From an uncultured Alphaproteobacteria bacterium (GTDB lineage: Bacteria; Pseudomonadota; Alphaproteobacteria; CAAGCB01; CAG-977): DNA of 64,000 bases. The first letter of the stretch is position 1; each line of letters begins with the position of its first letter. The notes under the pieces are model-generated. The model did not search any database, was not told where the DNA came from, and saw only the letters and a program-made list of their open reading frames with translations. Shown one piece after another: positions 17,027-25,600 of this stretch. Where the stretch lies: the NCBI GenBank assembly GCA_934277945.1, contig CAKQWA010000002.1, positions 171,338 to 235,337 on the forward strand, given 5' to 3'. The position numbers and the translations under genes were made by a program.

Positions 17027-17742
17027 CAGTCGGTTACGCTTTCAATGGAATATCCGTCGACGGAAAAGCCGAGCGGATTTTTCAAACGGTTGACATATTT
17101 CACTTCGTTTTTGGCGAAGTACCGTACCATGACCTGCACTTTCCAGCGGGACAAAGCGGGTTCTTCGGCTTCGGGAAGCATATCGCGCGTTTGCAGATAC
17201 ACCACCCACAAATTTTGCTGGCGCACGACGGATTCGATACGCACTTCGCGGGTCAGCCCGTCGATTTTGATGCGTTCCAGCCAATCGCGCAGAGTTTTGT
17301 TGAATTCGTTGTAAACGCGGTCGGACGACATCCAGCGGATCGGACCGTCGACGCCCCAGCGGAACGACATTTCGTCGATATCGGCGACCATGGTGTTGCG
17401 CAACAGGACGTACTGGCGGATCAACGCTTCGGTAATGATGTCGGAAGCCGCCAGATTCGCGCTGAGCGGCTGGACGCGCACGACCTGTTCGTCGCGGCTT
17501 TGGAACGTCAGCAGATACGGCTCGACGCGCTTTAACGGCAGCAAATTCCCTATGGCGAGCATTAAAACGATGTTCGCGCTCAAAGCCACGCCCGACACAA
17601 TGGCGAAAGCGCGCGCCGTCCACAAATAGCGGCGTTCGCGCAACGCGTCGACGGACACTTCGGAAATTTCGGGCGTCGGAATTTTCGCCTTCGCCTTTCC
17701 GGAAGCGTTGTTTTTCTGTGCGGGAGCGGCGGGTCTAGCCAT
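17026..17742 (-). CDS. virB8: VirB8-family inner-membrane scaffold protein
   Basis: VirB8 is a bitopic inner-membrane protein that nucleates the type IV secretion complex. The 238-residue protein has an Ala/Lys-rich cytoplasmic N-terminus, one transmembrane helix (about 42-66) and a periplasmic NTF2-like domain. Family marks are LLPLKRVEPYLLTF right after the membrane, ALIRQYVLLRNTM, SRWKVQVMVRYF and the closing RLKNPLGFSVDGYSI. It overlaps virB9 by one base and follows the small lipoprotein gene by 21 bases. This copy is closer to canonical VirB8 than the second copy upstream. Confidence 0.88.
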   Translation of the reverse strand: MARPAAPAQKNNASGKAKAKIPTPEISEVSVDALRERRYLWTARAFAIVSGVALSANIVLMLAIGNLLPLKRVEPYLLTFQSRDEQVVRVQPLSANLAASDIITEALIRQYVLLRNTMVADIDEMSFRWGVDGPIRWMSSDRVYNEFNKTLRDWLERIKIDGLTREVRIESVVRQQNLWVVYLQTRDMLPEAEEPALSRWKVQVMVRYFAKNEVKYVNRLKNPLGFSVDGYSIESVTD

Positions 17743-17763
17743 AGCGTTTCATCCTCGGTCAGA

Positions 17764-17943
17764 TTACGACATCAACCATTCGGGCAAACCGGGTTTCAAG
17801 TCGATTTGCATACAGGCGCACGGCGATTTTTTCAATTCGGAATAATCGGGTCCTATGCCGACGGGTTCGGTTTCATAAATCGAACTGCACGCGCCCAGCG
17901 CGGCGGTCAATGCGAAAATTAAAATCAATCCTGTTTTTTTCAT
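17764..17943 (-). CDS. virB7: Small lipoprotein, VirB7-like (59 residues)
   Basis: A short gene, easily missed, between the two virB8 genes. Translation gives a lipoprotein signal MKKTGLILIFALTAALGAC with the lipobox LGAC, so the mature N-terminus would be the acylated Cys19. The mature part is 41 residues with a C-x-C pair (Cys42, Cys44) followed by MQIDLKPGLPEWL. Size, lipobox, a Cys ahead of a short hydrophobic motif, and position just before virB8-virB9-virB10 all fit VirB7, which in Agrobacterium is a lipoprotein of about 55 residues disulfide-linked to VirB9. An AGGAAG ribosome binding site precedes the ATG. The call rests on position and design, since VirB7 sequences are poorly conserved. 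Confidence 0.72.
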   Translation of the reverse strand: MKKTGLILIFALTAALGACSSIYETEPVGIGPDYSELKKSPCACMQIDLKPGLPEWLMS

Positions 17944-18007
17944 CGCGTTCTTCCTGTCTGTCTTTTTTTCTTTTATCCGTTTATCGACCTTTTGTCCATG
18001 AGAAAGC

Positions 18008-18712
18008 CTATTTTTTCTGCTTGGCGACGTTATATTGCATCACCGTGAAGCCCATCGGGTTTTTCAAACGGCGCGCCATGATGGCGTTAAAGGCGAAATA
18101 GCGGAATTGAATGGTGGCGATCCAGCTGGTGACAACCGGTTCGACCGCGCCTTCTTTCAGTTCGCGGGTGTCGAAAAACACCTGCCAGTTGTTCCAGCCG
18201 TCCTTGATAATGCGCTTCATGTCGACTTCGACGGTCTGTTCAATGGCTTTTTTGCCGTCGACGATGTCCTCGACGTAGCGTGTGGCGAATTTTTCGTACA
18301 CGGACGGAATGGACAGCGAAGCGATAACCCCGCCGTAGCCCCAGTTGACTTTCATTTCGCGCAGATTCTGCACGACGGAGTGGCGAACGGACACATATTG
18401 ACGCACATACATTTCCGCCAGCGTGTCCATTTTGGGCGCGTCGGCGTGAAGCGGCTCGAAATAAGCGAGATTTTCGGAAAAAGTCGGCGACGTGACGACG
18501 AACGTGTTCGCCTCCGCCTCGCCCGCCAGATGCAGCAGCATCAGGGACAAAAGCGCGGAGGTCGCCGTAAAGAAAAAGCACAAAGCGCCGAAAATGCGCG
18601 ATATCCACATAAACTGCGTGGCGCGGTTTTCGGCAATGGCTTCCGCGCGGCGTTTTGCGGCGTTAATGGCGGCGTTTTGAGCCTTTTTAAGTTGCGTATA
18701 ATTTTTTTCCAT
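18008..18712 (-). CDS. Second VirB8-family protein
   Basis: A 234-residue VirB8 paralogue that opens the secretion locus. It has a basic N-terminal helix (1-33), one transmembrane helix (about 37-62), a periplasmic NTF2-like domain with MYVRQYVSVRHSVVQNL, WIATIQFRYFAFN and the closing RLKNPMGFTVMQYNV, matching the same motifs in the other VirB8. The PLKRVEPY motif after the membrane is absent. Duplicated virB8 flanking virB7 is a feature of Rickettsiales rvh systems as I recall them. The two copies may form mixed scaffolds or have different partners. It probably starts the operon; the short AT-rich gap to the hydrolase gene upstream could hold a promoter. Confidence 0.82.
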   Translation of the reverse strand: MEKNYTQLKKAQNAAINAAKRRAEAIAENRATQFMWISRIFGALCFFFTATSALLSLMLLHLAGEAEANTFVVTSPTFSENLAYFEPLHADAPKMDTLAEMYVRQYVSVRHSVVQNLREMKVNWGYGGVIASLSIPSVYEKFATRYVEDIVDGKKAIEQTVEVDMKRIIKDGWNNWQVFFDTRELKEGAVEPVVTSWIATIQFRYFAFNAIMARRLKNPMGFTVMQYNVAKQKK

Positions 18713-18752
18713 TCTTCTATATTGTGCTTATTTCGTTAAAAATATCTTTCTT

Positions 18753-19460
18753 TTACGCGCCGGAAACGAACTTTTCCAAAGAGACCGCAAGCGCGGCGAA
18801 CGCTTCGCCGTCAATGCAGTGCCCCATGCCGTTCACGGCGTGGAACGAAACGTCGCATCCGGCGGATTTCAGGAAACTCCGCGTCAGTTCGCAGGCGGGA
18901 TACGGCACGACGGGGTCGGCGGTGCCGTGAATCAGCGCGACGGGCGGGGTCGAGCGCACGCTTTCCCTGTCGAACAGCGGGGGACAAAACACCGGACAGC
19001 AGGCGGACATACCGATAATGCCCGCCGCTTGCTCTTTTGCAAGCAATCCGGTCAATATGGCAAGCAAACCGCCCTGCGAAAAGCCCGCCAGCACGATTTT
19101 CGACATCGGCAGGGAACACGCTTTTGCGATTTGAGCGACGTAATCCGCCGTCAGTTCCGCCGCCTTCAACGCGTCGGGCATCAGTTCAAAAAAGATGTCG
19201 CGCGGATTGCGCCCCGCTTCGACGTCCTCGAAAAAATGCGGCAAATCGAACCACGCGCGCATATTGACGAAAGCGGGCGTGTTCGGCACGTCTTCGGGCG
19301 CGTCGGGAAAGAAAAAGGCGGTGTCGGGGACTGCGCGCGCCAAATACGGCGCCAATTCCGCCAAATCCGAACCGTTCGAGCCGTATCCGTGAAAGAACAC
19401 GGCGGCGGATGACGGATTTGCGGCGCCCTTGCGCACGGTTGTCAAAGAAAAAGCGGTCAT
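18753..19460 (-). CDS. Alpha/beta hydrolase of the phospholipase/carboxylesterase family
   Basis: A 235-residue serine hydrolase of the family that includes small bacterial carboxylesterases and acyl-protein-thioesterase-like enzymes. Visible are the oxyanion segment FFHGYGSNGSDL, the nucleophile elbow GFSQGG (Ser128), the acid in HGTADPVVP (Asp182) and the His in GMGHCID (His214), so the triad is complete. No signal peptide, hence cytoplasmic. It is on the same strand as the secretion locus but 40 bases before it, so co-transcription is possible. The substrate is not predictable from sequence. Confidence 0.88.
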   Translation of the reverse strand: MTAFSLTTVRKGAANPSSAAVFFHGYGSNGSDLAELAPYLARAVPDTAFFFPDAPEDVPNTPAFVNMRAWFDLPHFFEDVEAGRNPRDIFFELMPDALKAAELTADYVAQIAKACSLPMSKIVLAGFSQGGLLAILTGLLAKEQAAGIIGMSACCPVFCPPLFDRESVRSTPPVALIHGTADPVVPYPACELTRSFLKSAGCDVSFHAVNGMGHCIDGEAFAALAVSLEKFVSGA

Positions 19461-19556
19461 AAAAATCCCCCTTGCGAACGAAAAAAGTTTACAAAACGGC
19501 GGTTTTGTTTTTTTATGGATTTAACGGATTTTATACTGAAAAAGGAGCGCGCTTCA

Positions 19557-20102
19557 ATGTTAATTGACAGAAACGATTCAACTTTGCTGATTATCGACGT
19601 GCAAGAGCATCTGACGCCCGCGCTGAAAACGCCGCGCGATGTCATCACGGGGACGGAAAGACTGGCGAAAGGTGCGAAAATGCTGGGCGTTCCGGTCATT
19701 GCGACGGAGCAGTATCCCAAAGGGCTTGGTCCGACGATGTTCGACGTGCGTTCGGTTCTCGCGCCGGAAGATTTCTTTGAAAAATGCGCGTTTTCGGTCT
19801 TGGCGCAGGACGGGTTCAAGGAACGTCTGGAAGCGCACGGCAAAAAGCAGGTGATTATCACGGGCGCGGAAATGCACATCTGCGTTCTGCAAAGCGCGAT
19901 CGCGTTAAAAGAAAGCGGCTATTTTCCGTTTGTGGTTGAAAACGCGTGTTCCAGCCGCTTCGACCGCGATTTTCTGGCGGCGAAAGACCGCCTGACGCAA
20001 GAGGGGATTCCGCTTGTAACGGTTGAAATGGTGCTGTTCGAGTGGTTGCGCACGTCAAAAGCGCCGGAATTCAAACAGGTGCAGTCGCAACTGGTTTATT
20101 AA
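19557..20102 (+). CDS. Isochorismatase-family cysteine hydrolase
   Basis: A 181-residue member of the isochorismatase-like hydrolases (YcaC type). The start was set at MLIDRND because AAGGAG lies about ten bases upstream; an in-frame ATG 42 bases earlier lacks such a site. The Asp-Lys-Cys triad is likely Asp14 (IIDVQ), Lys76 (FEKCAFS) and Cys109 (GAEMHICVLQ). Members hydrolyse amides, nicotinamide or unknown substrates, and specificity cannot be told here. It is followed after nine bases by an alpha/beta hydrolase gene, so the two form a small operon divergent from the esterase gene. Confidence 0.9.
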   Translation: MLIDRNDSTLLIIDVQEHLTPALKTPRDVITGTERLAKGAKMLGVPVIATEQYPKGLGPTMFDVRSVLAPEDFFEKCAFSVLAQDGFKERLEAHGKKQVIITGAEMHICVLQSAIALKESGYFPFVVENACSSRFDRDFLAAKDRLTQEGIPLVTVEMVLFEWLRTSKAPEFKQVQSQLVY

Positions 20103-20111
20103 GGGAAAGCG

Positions 20112-20807
20112 ATGTCGAAAAAGCAAGTCGTGCTGTTGCCCGCGCTGTTGTGCACGCCGGAAATTTTCATCAATCAGATTCACGCGTTGCAGCCGCACGC
20201 GGACTTTCACACGCCGGACACGACGAAGCGCGCGGATATTGCGTCTTTGGCGAAAGACATTCTGGACGGCGCGCCGGAACGGTTCGCTCTGGCGGGGATT
20301 TCAATGGGCGGCTACGTCGCGTTCGAGATTCTGCGTCAAGCGCCGGAACGCGTGACGGATTTGATATTGATGGACACGTCCGCCCTGCCCGACGCGCCGG
20401 AAAAGCGCGCGAAACGGGCGCAGATTGTGGAATTGGCGAAAGCGCGGGGCATTGAAAGCGTCGTGCCCGCCGTTTTGCAAAGCCTGCTCGCCCCGCAGTA
20501 TCGCGACTTGTCGCAGTTGGGGCGTTTCATGACGTTCATGGCGCAGACAATCGGCGTTCAGGGGTTCGCCAATCAGCAAAGCGTCATCGCCTCGCGTCCT
20601 GATTCGACGGATTTGCTGGGACAAATCGACATTCCGACAACGGTGGTCGGCGGCGCGTGCGACGAAGTGACACCGATTGACAAAATGCGCGAACTGGCGG
20701 CGCAAATTCCGCACGCGCGCTTTGTATCCGTCGCGGACAGCGGGCATCTGCCGCCTTTGGAAAATCCGGCGGCGGTCACCCGCATCTTCCAAGACGCGTT
20801 ACTTTGA
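20112..20807 (+). CDS. Alpha/beta hydrolase
   Basis: A 231-residue alpha/beta-fold hydrolase with the nucleophile elbow GISMGG (Ser64), a likely acidic residue in VVGGACDEVTP and the catalytic His in ADSGHLPPLE near the end. The N-terminus KKQVVLLPALLCT forms the first strand and oxyanion region. It lies directly behind the isochorismatase-like gene, and its last nine bases overlap the convergent gene on the other strand. It is similar in build to many small esterases and haloperoxidase-like hydrolases; the substrate is unknown. Confidence 0.88.
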   Translation: MSKKQVVLLPALLCTPEIFINQIHALQPHADFHTPDTTKRADIASLAKDILDGAPERFALAGISMGGYVAFEILRQAPERVTDLILMDTSALPDAPEKRAKRAQIVELAKARGIESVVPAVLQSLLAPQYRDLSQLGRFMTFMAQTIGVQGFANQQSVIASRPDSTDLLGQIDIPTTVVGGACDEVTPIDKMRELAAQIPHARFVSVADSGHLPPLENPAAVTRIFQDALL

Positions 20808-21788
20808 TTTCCTGTTTTTCTCGCGGAAAGCCTTGATGCGCGCCTGCTGGCGTTCCTTGTAGAGTTGCTTTTTGGACTTCGGCGTGCCGTCGTCGTTGTA
20901 CAGGCGGATGCCGTATTCGTCTTTCAAAGCGGACACGTCGTTGCCGGTGATTGAAGCGGACGGCGCGGACGCGGCGGGCGCGTTCTGGACGGCGGTTTCA
21001 GCCGCCTGATTGTTTTTCGCGCTCTGTTTCGCGTTTGACTTTTTAGCGTTTTTCGACGCGGGCTTTGTCTGTTTCGCCGTTTTGTCGTCTTTGACGGCGG
21101 CTTTCTTGCCGGCGGCGTTCTTCAAGTCTTTGGCGGGCTTCGCTTCTTTTTTCTGCGTATCGGCGGATTGAACGGCGGACGCTTTTTTCATCTTGGTGAC
21201 AGCCGCGCCGGAAACGCACTCCTTGCCGCTCCAATACGGCGTTTTGCGGTTGCAGATGTCGCATTTTTGGAATTTGACGCACACAAGCGTGCCGTCGTCG
21301 TCAATGCCGGAAACGGCTTGATCGCCGGCGTCTTCACCCTCGACGGAAGCGTTCTGCGGCGCGGGCGCGGCGGATTTTTCAGAAGCCGCCTCCTCCTGCT
21401 TTTTCTGTTTTTCCTCGGCGGCTTTTTGCTTGGCAAGATCGGCTTCCTGCTGTTTGCGCAACTTGCGCAGGCGTTCGACTTCCTTGCGCGCTTCTTCTTG
21501 CTTGGCTTCAAATTCCTTGCGGTATTCGGTGTGCGATTTCACCGCCTGCCCGCCGCCCAAAACCCACGGTTGAGCGCGCCGGCGGGAGTGAATTCCCAGC
21601 ATATCCTCGGCGGTGGTGTCGGTCGTGTCGTATCCGGCGCGGTCGTCATTTTGGATTTGTTCGGGCGTGTAGACGGCATACGCGCCGCCGACGCCGGTCG
21701 GATCGCCGGAAGAACCCAAACGCTGTTGCGCGTGCGCGGGCAAGCCGGCGGCAATCAGCAAAGCGGAGAAAAGAAACCATTTTTTCAT
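20799..21788 (-). CDS. Exported Lys/Ala-rich protein with a coiled coil and a Cys-bearing patch
   Basis: Unknown function. Seen: a signal peptide (about 1-20, ending AHA), a segment with YTPEQIQNDDRAGYDTTD, a charged coiled coil (about 88-140, EFEAKQEEARKEVERLRKL), a small patch with four Cys (CVKFQKCDICNRKTPYWSGKEC, about 170-192), then about 100 residues of Lys/Ala low complexity and a basic end. It is 12 bases after the 276-residue membrane protein gene, and both follow the giant prepilin-like gene on the same strand. An envelope or pilus-accessory role is a guess from context. Confidence 0.6.
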   Translation of the reverse strand: MKKWFLFSALLIAAGLPAHAQQRLGSSGDPTGVGGAYAVYTPEQIQNDDRAGYDTTDTTAEDMLGIHSRRRAQPWVLGGGQAVKSHTEYRKEFEAKQEEARKEVERLRKLRKQQEADLAKQKAAEEKQKKQEEAASEKSAAPAPQNASVEGEDAGDQAVSGIDDDGTLVCVKFQKCDICNRKTPYWSGKECVSGAAVTKMKKASAVQSADTQKKEAKPAKDLKNAAGKKAAVKDDKTAKQTKPASKNAKKSNAKQSAKNNQAAETAVQNAPAASAPSASITGNDVSALKDEYGIRLYNDDGTPKSKKQLYKERQQARIKAFREKNRKSK

Positions 21789-21800
21789 GACAAATCTCCT

Positions 21801-22631
21801 TTACAAACAGGATCTGTAACGCACGACGCAGGACGCGCCCTTGTATTTCAGCAATTCGACGGCGACCATGTACTTTTCAAGCGAGGTGACGCCCTCTTGC
21901 GCGCGAATGAAGTTGACGACGCCTTTGGGCAGGAAAACGGCGTTTTTGTCGTCGATGCCCTTGGCGTAAATGCGGTAGACGGTGGAAGCCTGATCTTCGC
22001 CGCCGGAAAATTCGGTGAACGTGCCGTCGTCGTTTCTGGTCATGCGCTTTAAGAAGCCCAAATGCTTGCTCCCCGGTTCGCGCAAATCGACGGCTTGGAA
22101 CAGATAGTGCATACTTTTGGTGGCGTAGCGGTAGGGCACGCGCCCGTAAGTGACGACCATGGCGACGGTGTCGTTGTTGTCGGCGGACAGACTGCACTCG
22201 GCGTTGTCGACGGCGGCGGTCAGCACGGGCTCGTCGATTGTCCCGCGCACGCAGAAGTACGCGCTGGTGAAGCCGTCCGCCATTTTAAGATATTTGTAGG
22301 CGTTGATGTGATATCTGCCGCCCTCCGCCAGTTCGGAATTTCCGGCGACTTTGCCGTTCGCGCCGACGGTGAAGATGATTCCGGAATCGGCGGGGTATTT
22401 GGGTTTTGCCTCGCCGACAATGACGGAGGACGCACCCTGCTTTATGGCTTTGTCGTAAACGGTCAGTTTTTTGGTCGCGTATTCCGCCGCCATTTTGTTT
22501 TGTTGCAGCATGGACGACACCATGGCTTCGTACACGGGGACGACGTAATCGTCGGGAGCCTTGGCGACTTCGCCGAATTTCCCCCATGCGAGCATGGAAA
22601 TCAAGCTGGCTAAAACGACCCAAAAAAACAT
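21801..22631 (-). CDS. Membrane-anchored protein of unknown function, possibly pilus-associated
   Basis: A 276-residue protein with one N-terminal membrane segment (MFFWVVLASLISMLAWGKF) followed by a helical stretch (VPVYEAMVSSMLQQNKMAAEYATKK) and a soluble C-terminal part with Cys residues near 127, 146, 268 and 275. The build, a short N-terminal anchor then a helix then a globular part, recalls PilM of IncI thin-pilus systems or minor pilins, but I see no decisive motif and no prepilin cleavage site. It lies 56 bases after the giant prepilin-like gene and just before the Lys/Ala-rich gene, so the three are probably one transcript. Confidence 0.55.
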   Translation of the reverse strand: MFFWVVLASLISMLAWGKFGEVAKAPDDYVVPVYEAMVSSMLQQNKMAAEYATKKLTVYDKAIKQGASSVIVGEAKPKYPADSGIIFTVGANGKVAGNSELAEGGRYHINAYKYLKMADGFTSAYFCVRGTIDEPVLTAAVDNAECSLSADNNDTVAMVVTYGRVPYRYATKSMHYLFQAVDLREPGSKHLGFLKRMTRNDDGTFTEFSGGEDQASTVYRIYAKGIDDKNAVFLPKGVVNFIRAQEGVTSLEKYMVAVELLKYKGASCVVRYRSCL

Positions 22632-22687
22632 GGCGTTAATCCTTTTGTTGCAGGCGGGGCGTTCGCGGGGAACGTCCCGCCCGTTCG

Positions 22688-25600
22688 TTATTTATGCTTC
22701 ATGAGCAGATTCGGGTTGTCAACCGGTCTGACGCGCCGCTGTTCGTAATCCATGTACGCGTTCGGGAAGTTGAAGTTCTGCGGATCGAAGTAGCAGTAGG
22801 TGTGCACCAGCGCCTGCATCGAGCCGGAGAAAATGCCGCCCATGTTCCAGAAGTAATCCGGCGAAGTGGCGGACGTTTTGACCTTGTTCGGCGTCACGGT
22901 GCCCATGGCGACCGCCCAACCGCACAAAGTTTTCCCGCCGTATGCACCGCAATCGTAACGGGTCGTATCGGTGCGCAACCTTGTATCCATTGTAATTTGC
23001 AGACAATTTGCCGGCGAGTTCGCGCACAGCGGCTTCGCGGCGACGGCGATGCGCGTCGCGGGCTGGTAGATGAACGGCACTTCCGTGCGGTAGTCCTGAT
23101 GTCCGAAGTTCTGGAAACGCCGGCTTGTCTGAATGACGTCCGCCAGATACCTGTTCGGCTGATCGGGATCCGTATGCGCCTCCCAACCGTAAGTGGGGTC
23201 GCCCTCTTGCGAGTCGTCTTCTTCGACAATGGGCAGTTTGCTCAAATCGTTCACGACGTAAAATTCGCCGCCCGTCGTCGTCGGACCGATAGGAATGGTG
23301 CTTGCCGTCGAATTCGACCCCGCGTCGATGAAGATGACCTTGCCCACGTCGAACGCTGTCGGCGTGACGGTCATAACGGGCAGATAACCGGCGGGGCAAA
23401 TGCCTGCCAAATGGTCGTCAATCCCGACAACGCTGCTTCTGCTTGAAGAGTTATACGATGTAAAGCTCACATACATCCCCGGCGCCGGCACGACCCCCAT
23501 GAACGGGTGGGTCAGACAGCCCGCGGACGACCCGCCGGAACAATGGTAATAATTGTTCGCGGCGTAGGACACGAACATGGAACGCGGGTTGACGTTGTAC
23601 GCCTTGTAGCCGCTTGCGTTCAGCGTGCAGTAGTTTTTGTACCCGAAGCGGTTCATCAGCGAGCAGTCGGTTTCCCACGCCTCCATGTAATAACTGTTGC
23701 GGCTGGCATAGTGGTACTTGTCCAACGTGGCGTTGTTCGTGTCCATATACCGAGCCGGCTCTTTCGCCAATCTGCCGCGCGGCACGACGAACGAGCAGTT
23801 TCCGGGGTTGGAGTTGTAGTAGTTGTAATAACCGTCTTTCCAACCGTCTTCTTTATACATATTTCTTGTCGTCGCATCGGTTGTGTCGCAGGGCCACGGA
23901 CCTTTCGCGTATTGGTTGGTTAATGTGTAGATCGACTTCAACACATAGTTCGGCAGAATGTCGCTCAAATTCGCACCGCCGCGGCTGGTCAGCTTGATGT
24001 CGTTCATGACGGACACATACGCGGGGTCCAAACGGAAAGCGTCATAGATTTCCTTGGGTACGTTGGATGTACTGCCGTATCTGAACATGGAGGAAGTCGG
24101 CTGATACGACTGACCGTCGCCCAGCGCATAACTGTCCCTGCGTCCCGTGGAATAGTTGTAACCGCCGGTTGCAGTGTCGTTGTCAATCTTTCGAACCTGA
24201 CGGAACGTCTCGCTGCTGGTATAAGTGTAATATGTCGCATTGTTCCTCCAGTTTATCGTTTGATCCACAGTATCGCCGAACTTGCGGGCTTCGTCCCTGT
24301 TGACTTCGATGTAGCCGTCCCTGATTTTCCAGTAGCGCGTATCCAAGTCGATGCCTGCCTGACCGTTTCCGGCAAGTTGCAATCTGCCGTACGACGTGGT
24401 TGCCGAACCGTTCCAAGAAGTGTTCGCGGGCTGGTGGACGATTGTCGAAAATTCGGCGATCGGCGGCGTGCCGTGCGTCGTGTCCGAGCCGTATTGCGAC
24501 GTGATAATCAAACCGCCGATGATTTTGTTCTGCGCGCCCATGGTGTAGAAACGGGGATCCGCCCTTGTCGCGTACCTCGGTACGTCAGAACTTAAAGATA
24601 CGGAGTTCACCAGCGTCGGATTCGGCATGAAATTTTGCGAAACGACGCTCGACTTATTCGGAAGTTTATAAAAACGCGTATCCGCGCTATTCGTTGAAAT
24701 TCTGCCGAACGGCGCCCCGTTCAAACCCGAACCGACAGCGTTAATCTGCTCTCTTTGGGTTATAAAGCCGAATCTGGCATTTTGCCAGCCTTGCGGCGAA
24801 TTCGCCGTAAATGCAGTATCAAGCGTTTGTTCGCCCGTACCGACCACAACGCCGGCGGTCGCCCCCAACTTCAAGTTCATGCCGACGGCGGAAAAGTCGT
24901 TCCAAGCAGTACTGTCCGGAACGCGCACAATGTTGCCAAGCAAACCGGACGTGACGTGTATGCCCGAATCGCCGATCGCCATATAGTCTTGACGGTACGA
25001 CACGTCGGAAAGCAACTGGCTCTGCGCAAATCTTCTCATTGACGTGCCGGGGGTTTGCGACACGGCAAGCGTCGTCAAATCGGACGTCGCCGTCAGCAAA
25101 TTGAAAGTGTCGTAATGGATGCCGCCGGTGCTTCCCGCCGTCATGTTCAACGAAGCGCGCTCCGTCGTATACTGTCCTGTCGCTTTGAAAAAGTCGGACG
25201 TGGCGCGGTGCTGGTTCTGCCATTCCTCAATGTTGCGGAACGGCGTGCGCGGGTCGAAAAGCACGCGTTCCGTGCGCAACGAGGAACGCAGTTGCGGCAA
25301 AGCGGTGTCCTGAACGCTCGCGTACGAGTCCATTTCCAGCGTCGACCCTTGCAACAGACCGGTGGAGCCGTATTCGTCTTCACCCGTAATGTTTTCAGCC
25401 ACGGCGACCGCCGACAAGTTCAGCGACGGAATGTAGGACAAATGATACCAAGAGTTGTATTGCGCATCCCGTTTATGATCCGAACGCGGTTGCGACAGCG
25501 AGTGCGACCGCAATTTCAACTGCGCCGCCTTTGTCAGCGATTTCCATACTTCGTTGTTGCGCGCGGCTTCCGAAACCTGTCCGCTTAAAATGTACCCTTT

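Noticed and set aside
7948..18712. Reading the locus as a Dot/Icm (type IVB) system with DotB, DotG, DotH and DotI
   Set aside because: The ATPase N-domain is VirB11-like, the 512-residue protein has both VirB9 domains, the scaffold proteins carry VirB8 motifs, and gene order follows virB7-virB11. Only the giant repeat design of VirB10 recalls DotG.
22632..22687. Inverted repeat between the giant prepilin gene and the 276-residue gene as terminator
   Set aside because: The stem has a mismatch and lacks a T run on the transcribed strand; the genes are more likely co-transcribed.
22694..23446. 250-codon plus-strand frame opposite the giant prepilin 3' end
   Set aside because: No domain, no binding site, and composition typical of antisense shadows.
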